From Stenotrophomonas sp. UBA2302 (GTDB lineage: Bacteria; Pseudomonadota; Gammaproteobacteria; Xanthomonadales; Xanthomonadaceae), in NCBI GenBank assembly GCA_002345545.1, contig DDVW01000051.1, forward strand, positions 30,425-94,424: DNA of 64,000 nt. The letters are read 5' to 3'. The number at the start of each line of letters is the position of its first letter. Within the stretch, counting starts at the first letter, position 1. Made by a program: the position numbers and the translations under genes. Below the pieces are notes generated by a model. That model saw only the letters and a program-made list of their open reading frames with translations, was not told the DNA's origin and did no database searches. Positions 29,583-37,648 of this stretch are shown piece by piece.

Positions 29583-32189
29583 ATGAAACTTCCCCCCGCC
29601 AGCAAGCGCTGCCACCGGCCAGGAAGGCACCCGATCACCCTGCCGCGACAACGCGGTTTCGGCCTCATGCAGGCCATGCTGCTGACCCTGCTCGTCGGCG
29701 GCACGGTGGCGGCAACGACACTGGTCATCCACAGCAAGAAGTCCGTCCGCCAGGTACTCACCCAGCAAGAGCAGCTGCGCTGGGCCGACGAGGCCCTCGC
29801 GGCCTACGCCGCCGCGCACGCGCGCCTGCCCTGCCCTGCATCACGCTGGGACGAGGATCCCGCCTCCGTGATCGAGGACTGCACCGGCGGCGCAACCGGC
29901 GCCACCCGCAGCGTCGGCTACCTGCCGTTGGCGCTGTTGCCGGGCGCCCGCGAGATGGATCTTGGCCAAGGCCCCATCCGCTATTCGGTGGCCACGGGTA
30001 CCACGACCCATGGAACCACCGCACGGCCGCTGTCCCTGCTCGAAGACCTGTATCTGCCGCGCGACCCGCTGGGTGAGCCGGTCGAAGACTATGTCGATGC
30101 GGATGATGAAAGCACACAGATCCGCAACGGTCTGGATTTCTGTGCCTCGCTGCATGCCAATACCCATCCGCTGGCATCGCTTTCCAGCCACCGCAGCAAA
30201 ACCCGCACCGGTGTCGGCTTCAACTATGCCTACGGTCTGGTCGCTGCCGGCCCCACCGTGGGTGACGGCGACAGGTTTGATACCGGGCTCGCGACCGAGC
30301 TGCTGTCAGCGGATCATTCCGCCTTGGACTACGACGACAGGACGCTCGTCCGTTCATTCGACTCGCTGGCGCAGGCGGCCGGATGCCGCCAGTACGCAGG
30401 CCCGACCCCGGACGTGGAGCCGGCCAGCGTGTCGCTGCTGGCCATGGACATGCTCGCCGCGTCGGTGGCCAACCACGTGACCGTGGCCGACTTCCAGGAA
30501 AACAATGCCGGTAACGGCGAAGCGCAGGTCAACGATGCCGCCTTTGCCCAGTCTGTTGCCATTGCCGGCCTCGCCCTCAACGCCGGCGGACTGGCCGACA
30601 TCATCATCAGCACCACCTGGAACAGCATCGACGCGGTGCGATCGGTGATCACATGCATCGCCTCACTGGGTATCACATGCTTTGAAGTTCCCTTCAAAGC
30701 CGCCGGTGTGGTCGGCAGCGTCCTTGCCGTCAGCAGCAGCATTGTCGCCCTGGCGCTGAATTCCGCCTCGATGATTCCGGTCTCGATGGCGCTTGATGCA
30801 AACGTCAAAGCACGTGACCGCGCCGAGCAATCGGCCAAGCCGCCGGTCAAGTCGATCGAGGATGCCCTGGAGACCATCCGTGCGACCCTCTATGGCTCCA
30901 ACCAGACGTATTGCAAAACCCGCTACGACGCGGCAACCAACGCCCCAATCATCAAGTACGAGGACGGCAAGCAGGTCGTGAACGAAAAGGGCGGTATTGT
31001 CTACGAGTGTGACGATGTCACCGAGTTTGTTCCGGGGATGGACAAGGACGTCGAGTCGGCCAGGGAGCAGGAAGACAAACTTGTCGCAGCCTCCAATCTT
31101 TATCAGGTCAATAAACTGGACTGGTTCAACGACTCCCGGATCCTCTACCGCGTGGATCAGGATCGTTCCCACTCGCGCTATTTCGACAGGGTCTGCCGCA
31201 ATACCGGAAGTGGCAACCTGATAGCGGGTTGCTCCCGCTCCGCAGGCGAGAACGAAACCGGTGGCTATGCCTGGGTCAACGTATTCAAGAGCGATCTGGC
31301 CAGGACTCATGCGATTGCCAAGCGCAACTTGGCCGAGGGCTGGGCGCGGGCATTCCTCGACGTGGAGGATGCCGAAAATACAGCCGACCAGAAGCAGAAA
31401 GATCTGGATGGCTGGAAAGACCTGGTCAAACTGGCCGAGGGCGATGCCGCAGCCACCTGCCGTAAGGCCAACTCCAACGATCCTGCCGGGCAGCAGATCT
31501 GTCGCAACTCGCTGGCCCAGGTGCAGTACATGCAAACCTGCACCTACCGCGACAAGGACAACAATCTGTATTCGGAACTGTCACCTCCCGGGGGGGGCGG
31601 CCCCAACATGGATGCGCAGTGCACACCGGTCAAGGAAATGGTGCTCGTTGAGGCGAAAGCAGTGCTTCGCACCACCAAAGACAATCTGGGCAACGCGCAG
31701 CGCGCCTATGAAAACCAGGTTTCGCCTTACCTCACCTATCCAGCCGGATGGACCAGCAGCATGGTGAAGGCCGACGCGAGCGTGCCCAGCTTTGAATGGG
31801 TGGCTGACGGCCAGCCACACTATTTCCAGGTCGGCACGCAGGGCAGCAATGGCTACCACCTGGCGCAGGATGTGGGTAAGGAAGGCGGGAAGCCCTGCGG
31901 AAAATTCATCAATGGCAGCTTCCAGGTTGCCAGCCAGTGTTCACGATATCCCTACAGCCGCGCCTATCTCGACTGGATCCGTGCGGATGAGGCCGCTGAC
32001 AAGGCGAAAGCCAGTCGCATCGAACTCGAGGCGCAGTTCGAGAAGCTGAAAAAGGAATATGAACAACTGCAGGCGGCTGCAGCGCCGGGCGGTGCCGCCG
32101 AGGAGACACTTGCCGTGGGTGCCGACGCCATCCTGCGGAAGGCCGACAGCCGTGGTGCGGTCGGCCCTGGCAACAAGGACAGACAATGA
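29583..32189 (+). CDS. Giant prepilin-like protein with hydrophobic core and coiled coil
   Basis: This 868-aa protein far exceeds the usual 130-250 aa. A prepilin leader RQRG precedes FGLMQAMLLTLLVGGTVAA, where +5 is Gln and not Glu, a feature otherwise known for the tip pseudopilin GspK. A family B pilin domain follows (LPCPASRW, GYLPLALLPG, NGLDFCASL, FNYAYGLVAAG). Residues ~320-410 form strongly hydrophobic helices (SITAL-like IIIS, GVVGSVLAVSSSIVALALNS). About 450 residues with paired cysteines come after, then a terminal Glu/Lys coiled coil (~790-835). ATG 29583 is 1 base after the previous stop. It may be an exposed tip or adhesin; no domain match is recognised. Confidence 0.75.
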   Translation: MKLPPASKRCHRPGRHPITLPRQRGFGLMQAMLLTLLVGGTVAATTLVIHSKKSVRQVLTQQEQLRWADEALAAYAAAHARLPCPASRWDEDPASVIEDCTGGATGATRSVGYLPLALLPGAREMDLGQGPIRYSVATGTTTHGTTARPLSLLEDLYLPRDPLGEPVEDYVDADDESTQIRNGLDFCASLHANTHPLASLSSHRSKTRTGVGFNYAYGLVAAGPTVGDGDRFDTGLATELLSADHSALDYDDRTLVRSFDSLAQAAGCRQYAGPTPDVEPASVSLLAMDMLAASVANHVTVADFQENNAGNGEAQVNDAAFAQSVAIAGLALNAGGLADIIISTTWNSIDAVRSVITCIASLGITCFEVPFKAAGVVGSVLAVSSSIVALALNSASMIPVSMALDANVKARDRAEQSAKPPVKSIEDALETIRATLYGSNQTYCKTRYDAATNAPIIKYEDGKQVVNEKGGIVYECDDVTEFVPGMDKDVESAREQEDKLVAASNLYQVNKLDWFNDSRILYRVDQDRSHSRYFDRVCRNTGSGNLIAGCSRSAGENETGGYAWVNVFKSDLARTHAIAKRNLAEGWARAFLDVEDAENTADQKQKDLDGWKDLVKLAEGDAAATCRKANSNDPAGQQICRNSLAQVQYMQTCTYRDKDNNLYSELSPPGGGGPNMDAQCTPVKEMVLVEAKAVLRTTKDNLGNAQRAYENQVSPYLTYPAGWTSSMVKADASVPSFEWVADGQPHYFQVGTQGSNGYHLAQDVGKEGGKPCGKFINGSFQVASQCSRYPYSRAYLDWIRADEAADKAKASRIELEAQFEKLKKEYEQLQAAAAPGGAAEETLAVGADAILRKADSRGAVGPGNKDRQ

Positions 32190-33271
32190 AGCCCATGCAC
32201 AGTTCCAGGCAACAGGGTTTCAGCCTCGTCGAGCTGGCCGTGGTGGTGGTCATCGTGGCCCTGATCTCGGTTGCCGCCATTTCACTGGTACCCCTTGGCG
32301 GCCAGGCGCTGAAACAGGAACACGCCGCCACTACGATGGAACGGGCCAACCAGGCCCTGCTGGGCTACCTGCAGGCGAATCTGGCATTGCCCTATGCCGA
32401 TGCTGATGGCGATGGCAAGTCCGACCCGGGTGAAACGGCGGGCTGGCTGCCGATCAAGCAGCTGGGCCTGGAGGACCCTTTGCGGATTGCCTACCACGCA
32501 CACCCGTCGTTGCTTGCCGCGCCCGGTGACGAGTTTTCGCCCTACCTCGGTGAAGCCACAACTCCCGGTGCTCCCTCGATCAATGGCCTTGACCTCTGCC
32601 GCCACCTGTTCAACACCTCCCGGCTGGCGACACCGGTTGCTGCACTGGGCATGCCTTCAGCCTATGTCATCGCCCAACCGGTGGCCGGCAATGGCCTGGG
32701 CATCGGCACACTGGCAACCGCCCAGCCCCTGCCGGGAACGGCGGCCCCCAACTTCAGCACTTCCTATGCGGCAGGTATCGGCGAGTTGGCCGCGCAGCTG
32801 AACTGCAGTGATCGCCTCGGCCGGGCACAAGGCGCCGCCCAGTCCGCCTATGCGGCCATCACGGTGGCGGATCTGGCGGAGTTCAATTCCGCCTTCCGCG
32901 GTTTCGATGTCCGTACTTCCGAGGCCATGCTGACCGCCGCGGAGACCGGTCTTGCCGCTGCGGGAACATCACTGGCGTTTGCCATCTTCGACGAGACCAT
33001 TGCTGTCTTCCTCACCTTCGCCGGCTGGCCTCCCAGCCCGCTCGGCGCCGTAGTGGGTGTTGGCGAACACGCAGTGGCGTCGGCTTCAATCATCTATGCC
33101 ATTCGGCAAATCAAGCTCTCCGAGGATGACGTCGCCGGCGCAGAGGAAGCGCTGGCCGATGCCGAGGCCGCGCGCGATCGCGCCAAACAGCAACATCAGA
33201 CAGCCATTGCGGTACGTGATCAGGCGATCGCCGAGGCGCACCGGCTGGACGCACTGGGGATTTCCAGATGA
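32186..33271 (+). CDS. Large type IV prepilin, family B
   Basis: This 361-aa protein has leader MKPMHSSRQQG, then FSLVELAVVVVIVALISVAA with Glu +5. The pilin domain includes ALPYADADGDGKSD, GWLPIKQLGLEDP, SINGLDLCRHLF and PSAYVIAQPVAG. After LNCSD, an extension of ~140 residues has an Ala-rich helix, hydrophobic helices (~248-305) and a coiled coil (~312-350, AEEALADAEAARDRAKQQ). It overlaps both neighbours by 4 bases. This is the clearest mid-sized copy of the architecture in the 868-aa protein. Confidence 0.8.
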   Translation: MKPMHSSRQQGFSLVELAVVVVIVALISVAAISLVPLGGQALKQEHAATTMERANQALLGYLQANLALPYADADGDGKSDPGETAGWLPIKQLGLEDPLRIAYHAHPSLLAAPGDEFSPYLGEATTPGAPSINGLDLCRHLFNTSRLATPVAALGMPSAYVIAQPVAGNGLGIGTLATAQPLPGTAAPNFSTSYAAGIGELAAQLNCSDRLGRAQGAAQSAYAAITVADLAEFNSAFRGFDVRTSEAMLTAAETGLAAAGTSLAFAIFDETIAVFLTFAGWPPSPLGAVVGVGEHAVASASIIYAIRQIKLSEDDVAGAEEALADAEAARDRAKQQHQTAIAVRDQAIAEAHRLDALGISR

Positions 33272-34569
33272 AAAGACAGGGTAGGGACAACCCTCGCCAC
33301 CAGCGTGGCCTGACGCTGATCGAGCTGACGCTGACCATCGTGGTCCTGGGCATCATCGGCGTGCTTGTCGCACGCTGGATAATGACCAGCAACGAGCAAC
33401 GGCGCGACAGCCAGCAGAGAAGCCTGCTGCAACGTACCGATGATGCGCTGACTTCCTATATCTCCGTGCACCACCGCCTGCCTTGTCCGGCGCTGGACGC
33501 CGACGGTATCGGCGACTGTTCGCTCAGCGACGGCAATTTCCCCTATCGCGACGTAGGCCTGCCCGACAGGAGGGCCTCGGCAATCCGCTACGCGGTCTAT
33601 CGCAACGCCGATGCGGCCTCTTCCGATGTGGATATGCCCATCATCAACCTTGATCTTGCCGAGAAGCTTGACCGGGCACCGCGCCTGGAGATGATGGGCG
33701 GCGGCATCATTGCCATGGTCAGGCGCCCGGACACCTGTTTTGAGCACCCGGAAATGTGTGAGCGTGCACCGGACCTGGGGATCAACGGTCTTGATTTCTG
33801 CTACGCGCTCCGTTCTGCGATGAACATTCCGCCCTCCAGCCAGCACTTGCACGTCGAACACAAAGCCATAACCGGTGCCCGCATTGCCAACGTCGCCTAT
33901 GCCCTGAGCGCCGGCAATCCGGATGCAAAAATCGAACCGCTGAAATTTCCTTCTCCGCGTGCCGGCAACAGCGCGGAGAACCTGGAAACAACACGCGCTG
34001 TCGGTTTCGAGCAGCTCTGGTCGCGTCTGCGCTGTGCGGAGGCCTCCGCCTCCGCGCTCCACGCCCATGCCAATGCAGCCGCCGCAGCGGACATCAATGT
34101 GCCCGCCATGAACGACTATGCCGAGCAGCTGTCGATCATGGTCGAGTTGGCCGAAGCCGGCGATCTGAGCGCCGACGCCGACATGACCCTTGCAGTTGCG
34201 CAGATATTCAGCGCCACCTCCGGCCTCTACGACACCGCCTCGGAAGCGGCAAATACGATGGGCGGGTTTTCCTGGCGCATCGCCATCGCCGGTGCCGGCC
34301 TGGGCAGCGCACTGGGAGCAACGGTCGCCGCTGCCACGATGAAGGGCCTGTCTGTGACCAACGTCAACAAGGCGAAGAGCGCGGAAAAAGCATTCTCCAA
34401 GGGAGAAGCGGGTACCGACGGACTCCCGTACCCGCTGAAATCCAAAGCGGTGGAACTGGTACAAAGCAGCGCGGTCTCGTCGATCAAGGCCAACATGCTA
34501 GGCCTGGCACCCGGCGCCCAGGAGCGCAAAGAGGTGGATGCGTTCGGCAGGAAACCGGCCAGCCCCTGA
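33268..34569 (+). CDS. Large type IV prepilin, family B, last gene of the operon
   Basis: This 433-aa protein has leader MKRQGRDNPRHQRG, then LTLIELTLTIVVLGIIGVLVA, with Glu +5 but Leu instead of Phe at +1. The pilin domain shows RLPCPALDADG, GNFPYRDVGLPD, INGLDFCYALR, and NVAYALSAGN. An extension after LRCAEAS is Ala-rich with a Gly/Ala hydrophobic stretch (~332-365, IAIAGAGLGSALGATVAAA), then a polar tail. No terminator is obvious directly after the stop codon. It starts inside the preceding stop (ATGA). Confidence 0.8.
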   Translation: MKRQGRDNPRHQRGLTLIELTLTIVVLGIIGVLVARWIMTSNEQRRDSQQRSLLQRTDDALTSYISVHHRLPCPALDADGIGDCSLSDGNFPYRDVGLPDRRASAIRYAVYRNADAASSDVDMPIINLDLAEKLDRAPRLEMMGGGIIAMVRRPDTCFEHPEMCERAPDLGINGLDFCYALRSAMNIPPSSQHLHVEHKAITGARIANVAYALSAGNPDAKIEPLKFPSPRAGNSAENLETTRAVGFEQLWSRLRCAEASASALHAHANAAAAADINVPAMNDYAEQLSIMVELAEAGDLSADADMTLAVAQIFSATSGLYDTASEAANTMGGFSWRIAIAGAGLGSALGATVAAATMKGLSVTNVNKAKSAEKAFSKGEAGTDGLPYPLKSKAVELVQSSAVSSIKANMLGLAPGAQERKEVDAFGRKPASP

Positions 34570-34979
34570 GCCTTGAGTCGTCTTGAACGCGTCCTTACTG
34601 CTGCGTACGGCCCGATCCCCGGGCCGGCCGGCCAGGCGGGTGGCGACCCCTCCGGCTCGTCCGTCCCGGCCATCAACCGGAAAGCAGAACCGGTCATGCA
34701 ATGGATTCATGAGCGGGGCATAGAAGTTCAATGCAGCCAGCCGGCAACCGCGCAACCGGCCCGGCCCGCTGTGTTAGGTCTGGCTGTAACCCGGCCGGCG
34801 TCATTTGATCGGCCTTCGGTCAAGCCCGAGGGGGGCCTCCAGACAATTAGCTTTTGAAGGCACCGGATCTGTTCATGGCACAACACACGGAATGCTGGGA
34901 GCAGGATCCGGAGGTACCCATCGCGCGTACTCTTCTCCTGCCACACCGATGCTCACCCGGCCCAGCGTTGTACCGCGCT
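34570..34979. other. Convergent intergenic region after the pilus operon
   Basis: About 410 bases between the end of the pilus operon and the end of the convergent regulator gene. A weak TTGA...TCAA hairpin near 34805-34823 is the only structure seen and it lacks a T-run. Short frames here have no start signals or recognisable content. I see nothing else. Confidence 0.4.
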
Positions 34980-35840
34980 TCAGAGAAGCGCTTCCTCCAG
35001 CCCCGTCTTCCTCAACGTGGCTGCTGGAATCCAGCTCGCCAAACTGCTCGAGACGGGAGAAGCGTCAAGCCTGCAGATCCTTTCCAGCAGTTGCCGGGTT
35101 TCAGCCGCCGGCTCCACTCCCAGCTCGGCGTGCAGTGTTTTTTCGATGCGCCGGTATGCCGCAACTGCCGCACCCCGCCTGCCACTGCCGGCGTGGATCA
35201 ACATCATCCGCCTCGCATTGGCTTCGTTCCAGGGATCGTGCTGGCCCAGTGAATGCGCGATCTTCGCCGCCCGCTCCCACTGCCGGCTTGCCAGCAGTTC
35301 ATCACAGCACTTCTCGGCGGCAGCGACCAGCCGCTCGCCCAGTTCCTGCCGGATGATTTCCAGCCAGCTACGGAAGCCGATTCCGGCGATGTCCTCCAGA
35401 CCTTCCATGAAAACCCGCTGCTCGGTCAGCAGGTGCAGCGATCGGCACGGTGCCACCTGCAGCAGGTCGATATCAAACAACGGCTGCTCGCCACGGATCA
35501 GGCCCACGGCGGTACGCTCGATGCGCAGGACTTCCTCCCCCAGCACCGGCTTGCAGAACCGGTTGAGGTTGCTCAGCACCTGGCGCAGGTTGGTCAGCGC
35601 ACTGGTTTCATCCAGGCTGGGCCAGAACAGCTCGGCCAATGACGCCCGCGAATGCATGCGGTTGGATTCCACCGCCAGATAGCCCAGCAGCGCCCAGCCC
35701 TTGCGATAGATGATCGGCGCCGGCAAACCCTGCCCGGAGCCCATCAACCGCACCAGGCACGGCGGCTCCGCCCCGGTTTCCGCGTCCCTGCCCTGGGCGC
35801 GTGATCCGCGTGTCTTGACGTGCTGAAAATGTACTTCCAT
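34980..35840 (-). CDS. SARP-like transcriptional activator with BTAD domain
   Basis: This 286-aa protein has an N-terminal winged-helix region (~40-110; WALLGYLAVESNRMHSRASLAELFWPS..ALTNLRQVLSNLNRF). A bacterial transcriptional activator domain follows (~150-270; SRQWERAAKIAHSLGQHDPWNEANARRMMLIHAGSGRRGAAVAAYRRIEKTLHAELGVEPAAETRQLLERI). This pairing defines SARP-type regulators. ATG 35840 has GGGGGA 5 bases upstream. It sits tail-to-tail with the pilus operon, whose promoter region holds SARP-like heptamer repeats, so it is the prime candidate regulator. No receiver or NTPase domain is present. Confidence 0.85.
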   Translation of the reverse strand: MEVHFQHVKTRGSRAQGRDAETGAEPPCLVRLMGSGQGLPAPIIYRKGWALLGYLAVESNRMHSRASLAELFWPSLDETSALTNLRQVLSNLNRFCKPVLGEEVLRIERTAVGLIRGEQPLFDIDLLQVAPCRSLHLLTEQRVFMEGLEDIAGIGFRSWLEIIRQELGERLVAAAEKCCDELLASRQWERAAKIAHSLGQHDPWNEANARRMMLIHAGSGRRGAAVAAYRRIEKTLHAELGVEPAAETRQLLERICRLDASPVSSSLASWIPAATLRKTGLEEALL

Positions 35841-36064
35841 GGAATCCCCCGATTCGCGCCGGAATTCGGCCTCTACCTGTTAAACCGGCAAAAGCGGAAG
35901 AATCCGATCATCGTCTTCACATATTCCTGATGGCAGCCGCCGTCTGGCCCGTATTTCGCGCAACGGGGCGGCCCCCGCCGGAGGAGCGCAGCCTGTTTCA
36001 ACAGAAACCAAGCTTCTGTGGCGGGGCTTGCCGGCGTTTCATCGGGAAATCGCACTTGCAGGTG

Positions 36065-36094
36065 TTGACAGGCCCGCTGCCCGGGTGGTTATCT
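36065..36094 (+). promoter_or_regulatory. Promoter of the ilv-leu operon
   Basis: A perfect TTGACA lies at 36065-36070. A weak -10-like region with a TGn extension (TGG TTATCT, 36086-36094) comes about 18 bases later. Transcription would begin near 36100, almost at the leader ATG (36102), so the leader peptide would be translated from a nearly leaderless RNA. The -35 is clear; the -10 is tentative. Confidence 0.5.
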
Positions 36095-36101
36095 CGACCC
36101 C

Positions 36102-36221
36102 ATGCTGCAACGCCACACCACCGCCCGACACCTGCACGCCAACCCGGCCAGCGCCGTGGCGTCGCTCCTTGTGCTCGTACTTATTACCGGACCAACAAGT
36201 GCGGGGCGAGCTGGCGCGTAG
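36102..36221 (+). CDS. Leader peptide of the ilv-leu attenuator
   Basis: This 39-aa peptide has a run Leu-Leu-Val-Leu-Val-Leu-Ile at residues 22-28 (36165-36185), the three amino acids made by the downstream operon. The ribosome that waits there for charged tRNA decides attenuation. No Shine-Dalgarno precedes ATG 36102. A copy of GTGCGGGG at 36199-36206, between the control codons and the TAG at 36219, can pair with the left arm of the terminator. It is a control element rather than a functional protein. Confidence 0.85.
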   Translation: MLQRHTTARHLHANPASAVASLLVLVLITGPTSAGRAGA

Positions 36222-36249
36222 AAGAAAAATTGCCAGATTTCGACTAAAG

Positions 36250-36280
36250 ACCCCGCGCCGCCCCCGGTGCGGGGTTTTTC
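36250..36280 (+). terminator. Attenuator terminator of the ilv-leu operon
   Basis: ACCCCGCGCCG (36250-36260) pairs with CGGTGCGGGGT (36265-36275), with one G-T pair, around a CCCC loop and followed by TTTTTC. The left arm (CCCCGC) can instead pair with GCGGGG at 36201-36206 in the leader, forming the antiterminator. Confidence 0.92.
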
Positions 36281-36308
36281 GTTTCCCGCTTCTATTTCAC
36301 CTGAAACC

Positions 36309-36422
36309 ATGTCCACCACCGCAGACAGCCTGAAATTCCACCGCATCGGCGACGCCCCCCGCACCGCCGGCACGTCCGCATCGTCTGCCGCCCCGCCCGC
36401 CTCCGTCATCAGTTCGCGCTGA
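36309..36422 (+). CDS. Possible small ORF between attenuator and ilvC
   Basis: A 37-aa frame (starting [14 protein letters not shown], ending SSR) lies in the 205-base gap between the attenuator terminator and ilvC. There is no strong ribosome-binding site and the composition is Ala/Ser/Pro-rich. It may be translated or may be a chance frame; it is listed because nothing else fills this gap. Confidence 0.15.
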   Translation: MSTTADSLKFHRIGDAPRTAGTSASSAAPPASVISSR

Positions 36423-36486
36423 CACGCAGACCACCTGTCCGTCCCCTTTCCCACCTCTACTCTTCACCGCAAGGAATCCAAGCACC

Positions 36487-37461
36487 ATGAGCTCCAACGA
36501 ACTGCCCCAGATCAAAATCGCCATCGTCGGTTACGGCAGCCAGGGCCGTGCCCATGCCATGAATCTGCGTGAATCCGGCTTCGATGTCGTGGTCGGTCTG
36601 CGCGCCGGTGGCCCCACCGAAGTCAAGGCCCAGGCCGACGGCTTCACCGTCAAGACCCCGGCCGAAGCGGTCAAGAATGCCGACCTGGTTGCCGTGCTGA
36701 CCCCGGACATGGTGCAGAAGAAGCTGTACAACGAGGTGCTGGCGCCGAACATGAAACAGGGGGCCTGCCTGCTGTTCGCGCACGGTCTGAACGTGCACTT
36801 CGGCATGATCGAACCGCGCGAAGACCTGGACGTGGTGCTGGTCGCACCGAAGGGCCCGGGCGCGCTGGTCCGCCGCGAATATGAAATCGGCCGCGGCGTG
36901 CCGTGCATCTACGCGGTCTACCAGGACAAGAGCGGCAAGGCCGAACAGTTCGCGCTGGCCTATGCCGCCGGCCTGGGCGGCGCCCGCGCCAACATCATCA
37001 AGACCACCTTCAAGGAAGAGACCGAGACCGACCTGTTCGGCGAGCAGGCAGTGCTGTGCGGTGGCGCCTCGTCGCTGGTGCAGGCCGGCTTCGAGACGCT
37101 GGTGGAAGCCGGCTACCAGCCGGAAATCGCCTACTACGAAGTACTGCACGAACTGAAGCTGATCGTGGACCTGTTCTACGAAGGCGGCATCACCCGCATG
37201 CTGGAGTTCATCTCCGAGACCGCCCAGTACGGCGATTTCGTCAGCGGCCCGCGGGTGATCGACGCCTCGGTGAAGGCGCGCATGAAGGACGTGCTGACCG
37301 ACATCCAGAACGGCACCTTCACCAGGAACTGGGAAGCCGAGTACGAAGCCGGGCTGCCGAACTACAAGAAGTTCCAGCAGGCCGACAAGGACCACCCGAT
37401 CGAGAAGGTCGGCAGGGAGCTGCGCGCCAAGATGGTCTGGCTGCAGGCACAGAGCGCGTAA
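36487..37461 (+). CDS. ilvC: Ketol-acid reductoisomerase (class I)
   Basis: This 324-aa NADPH enzyme makes dihydroxyvalerate and dihydroxymethylvalerate from acetolactate products. It has a Rossmann motif [19 protein letters not shown], followed by APKGPG and the knotted C-terminal domain with the metal ligands in [13 protein letters not shown] and [14 protein letters not shown]. It is close to the usual ~330-aa class I length. It is the first structural gene after the attenuator. ATG 36487 has AAGGAA just upstream. Confidence 0.97.
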   Translation: MSSNELPQIKIAIVGYGSQGRAHAMNLRESGFDVVVGLRAGGPTEVKAQADGFTVKTPAEAVKNADLVAVLTPDMVQKKLYNEVLAPNMKQGACLLFAHGLNVHFGMIEPREDLDVVLVAPKGPGALVRREYEIGRGVPCIYAVYQDKSGKAEQFALAYAAGLGGARANIIKTTFKEETETDLFGEQAVLCGGASSLVQAGFETLVEAGYQPEIAYYEVLHELKLIVDLFYEGGITRMLEFISETAQYGDFVSGPRVIDASVKARMKDVLTDIQNGTFTRNWEAEYEAGLPNYKKFQQADKDHPIEKVGRELRAKMVWLQAQSA

Positions 37462-37465
37462 GAAC

Positions 37466-37648
37466 GTGTTTGCGAACCGCCAGGAGCAAAATCCCGTGAC
37501 CCGCGATGCAGCACCGCAAGCGCAGCGTGGTTGCCGCTACGCCGCCATTGCGGGCACCGCACGCGCGGCACGGGACGAGCACTACAGCGTCGCAAACAGG
37601 TTCTATCCCGCGGTCCCCCACCCGCACAACGCAAAGGTCGCTGCATGA
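37466..37648 (+). CDS. Possible small ORF between ilvC and ilvG
   Basis: A GTG-initiated frame of 60 aa begins 4 bases after ilvC and ends with TGA overlapping the ilvG ATG (ATGA). That position would allow translational coupling to ilvG. The product is Ala/Arg-rich with no motif. The 183-base gap is otherwise empty. It could be a coupling ORF or a chance frame. Confidence 0.2.
   Translation: MFANRQEQNPVTRDAAPQAQRGCRYAAIAGTARAARDEHYSVANRFYPAVPHPHNAKVAA

Noticed and set aside
34805..34823. TTGATCG/CGGTCAA hairpin after the pilus operon
   Set aside because: Only a short stem with a G-T pair and no T-run; too weak for a terminator call.
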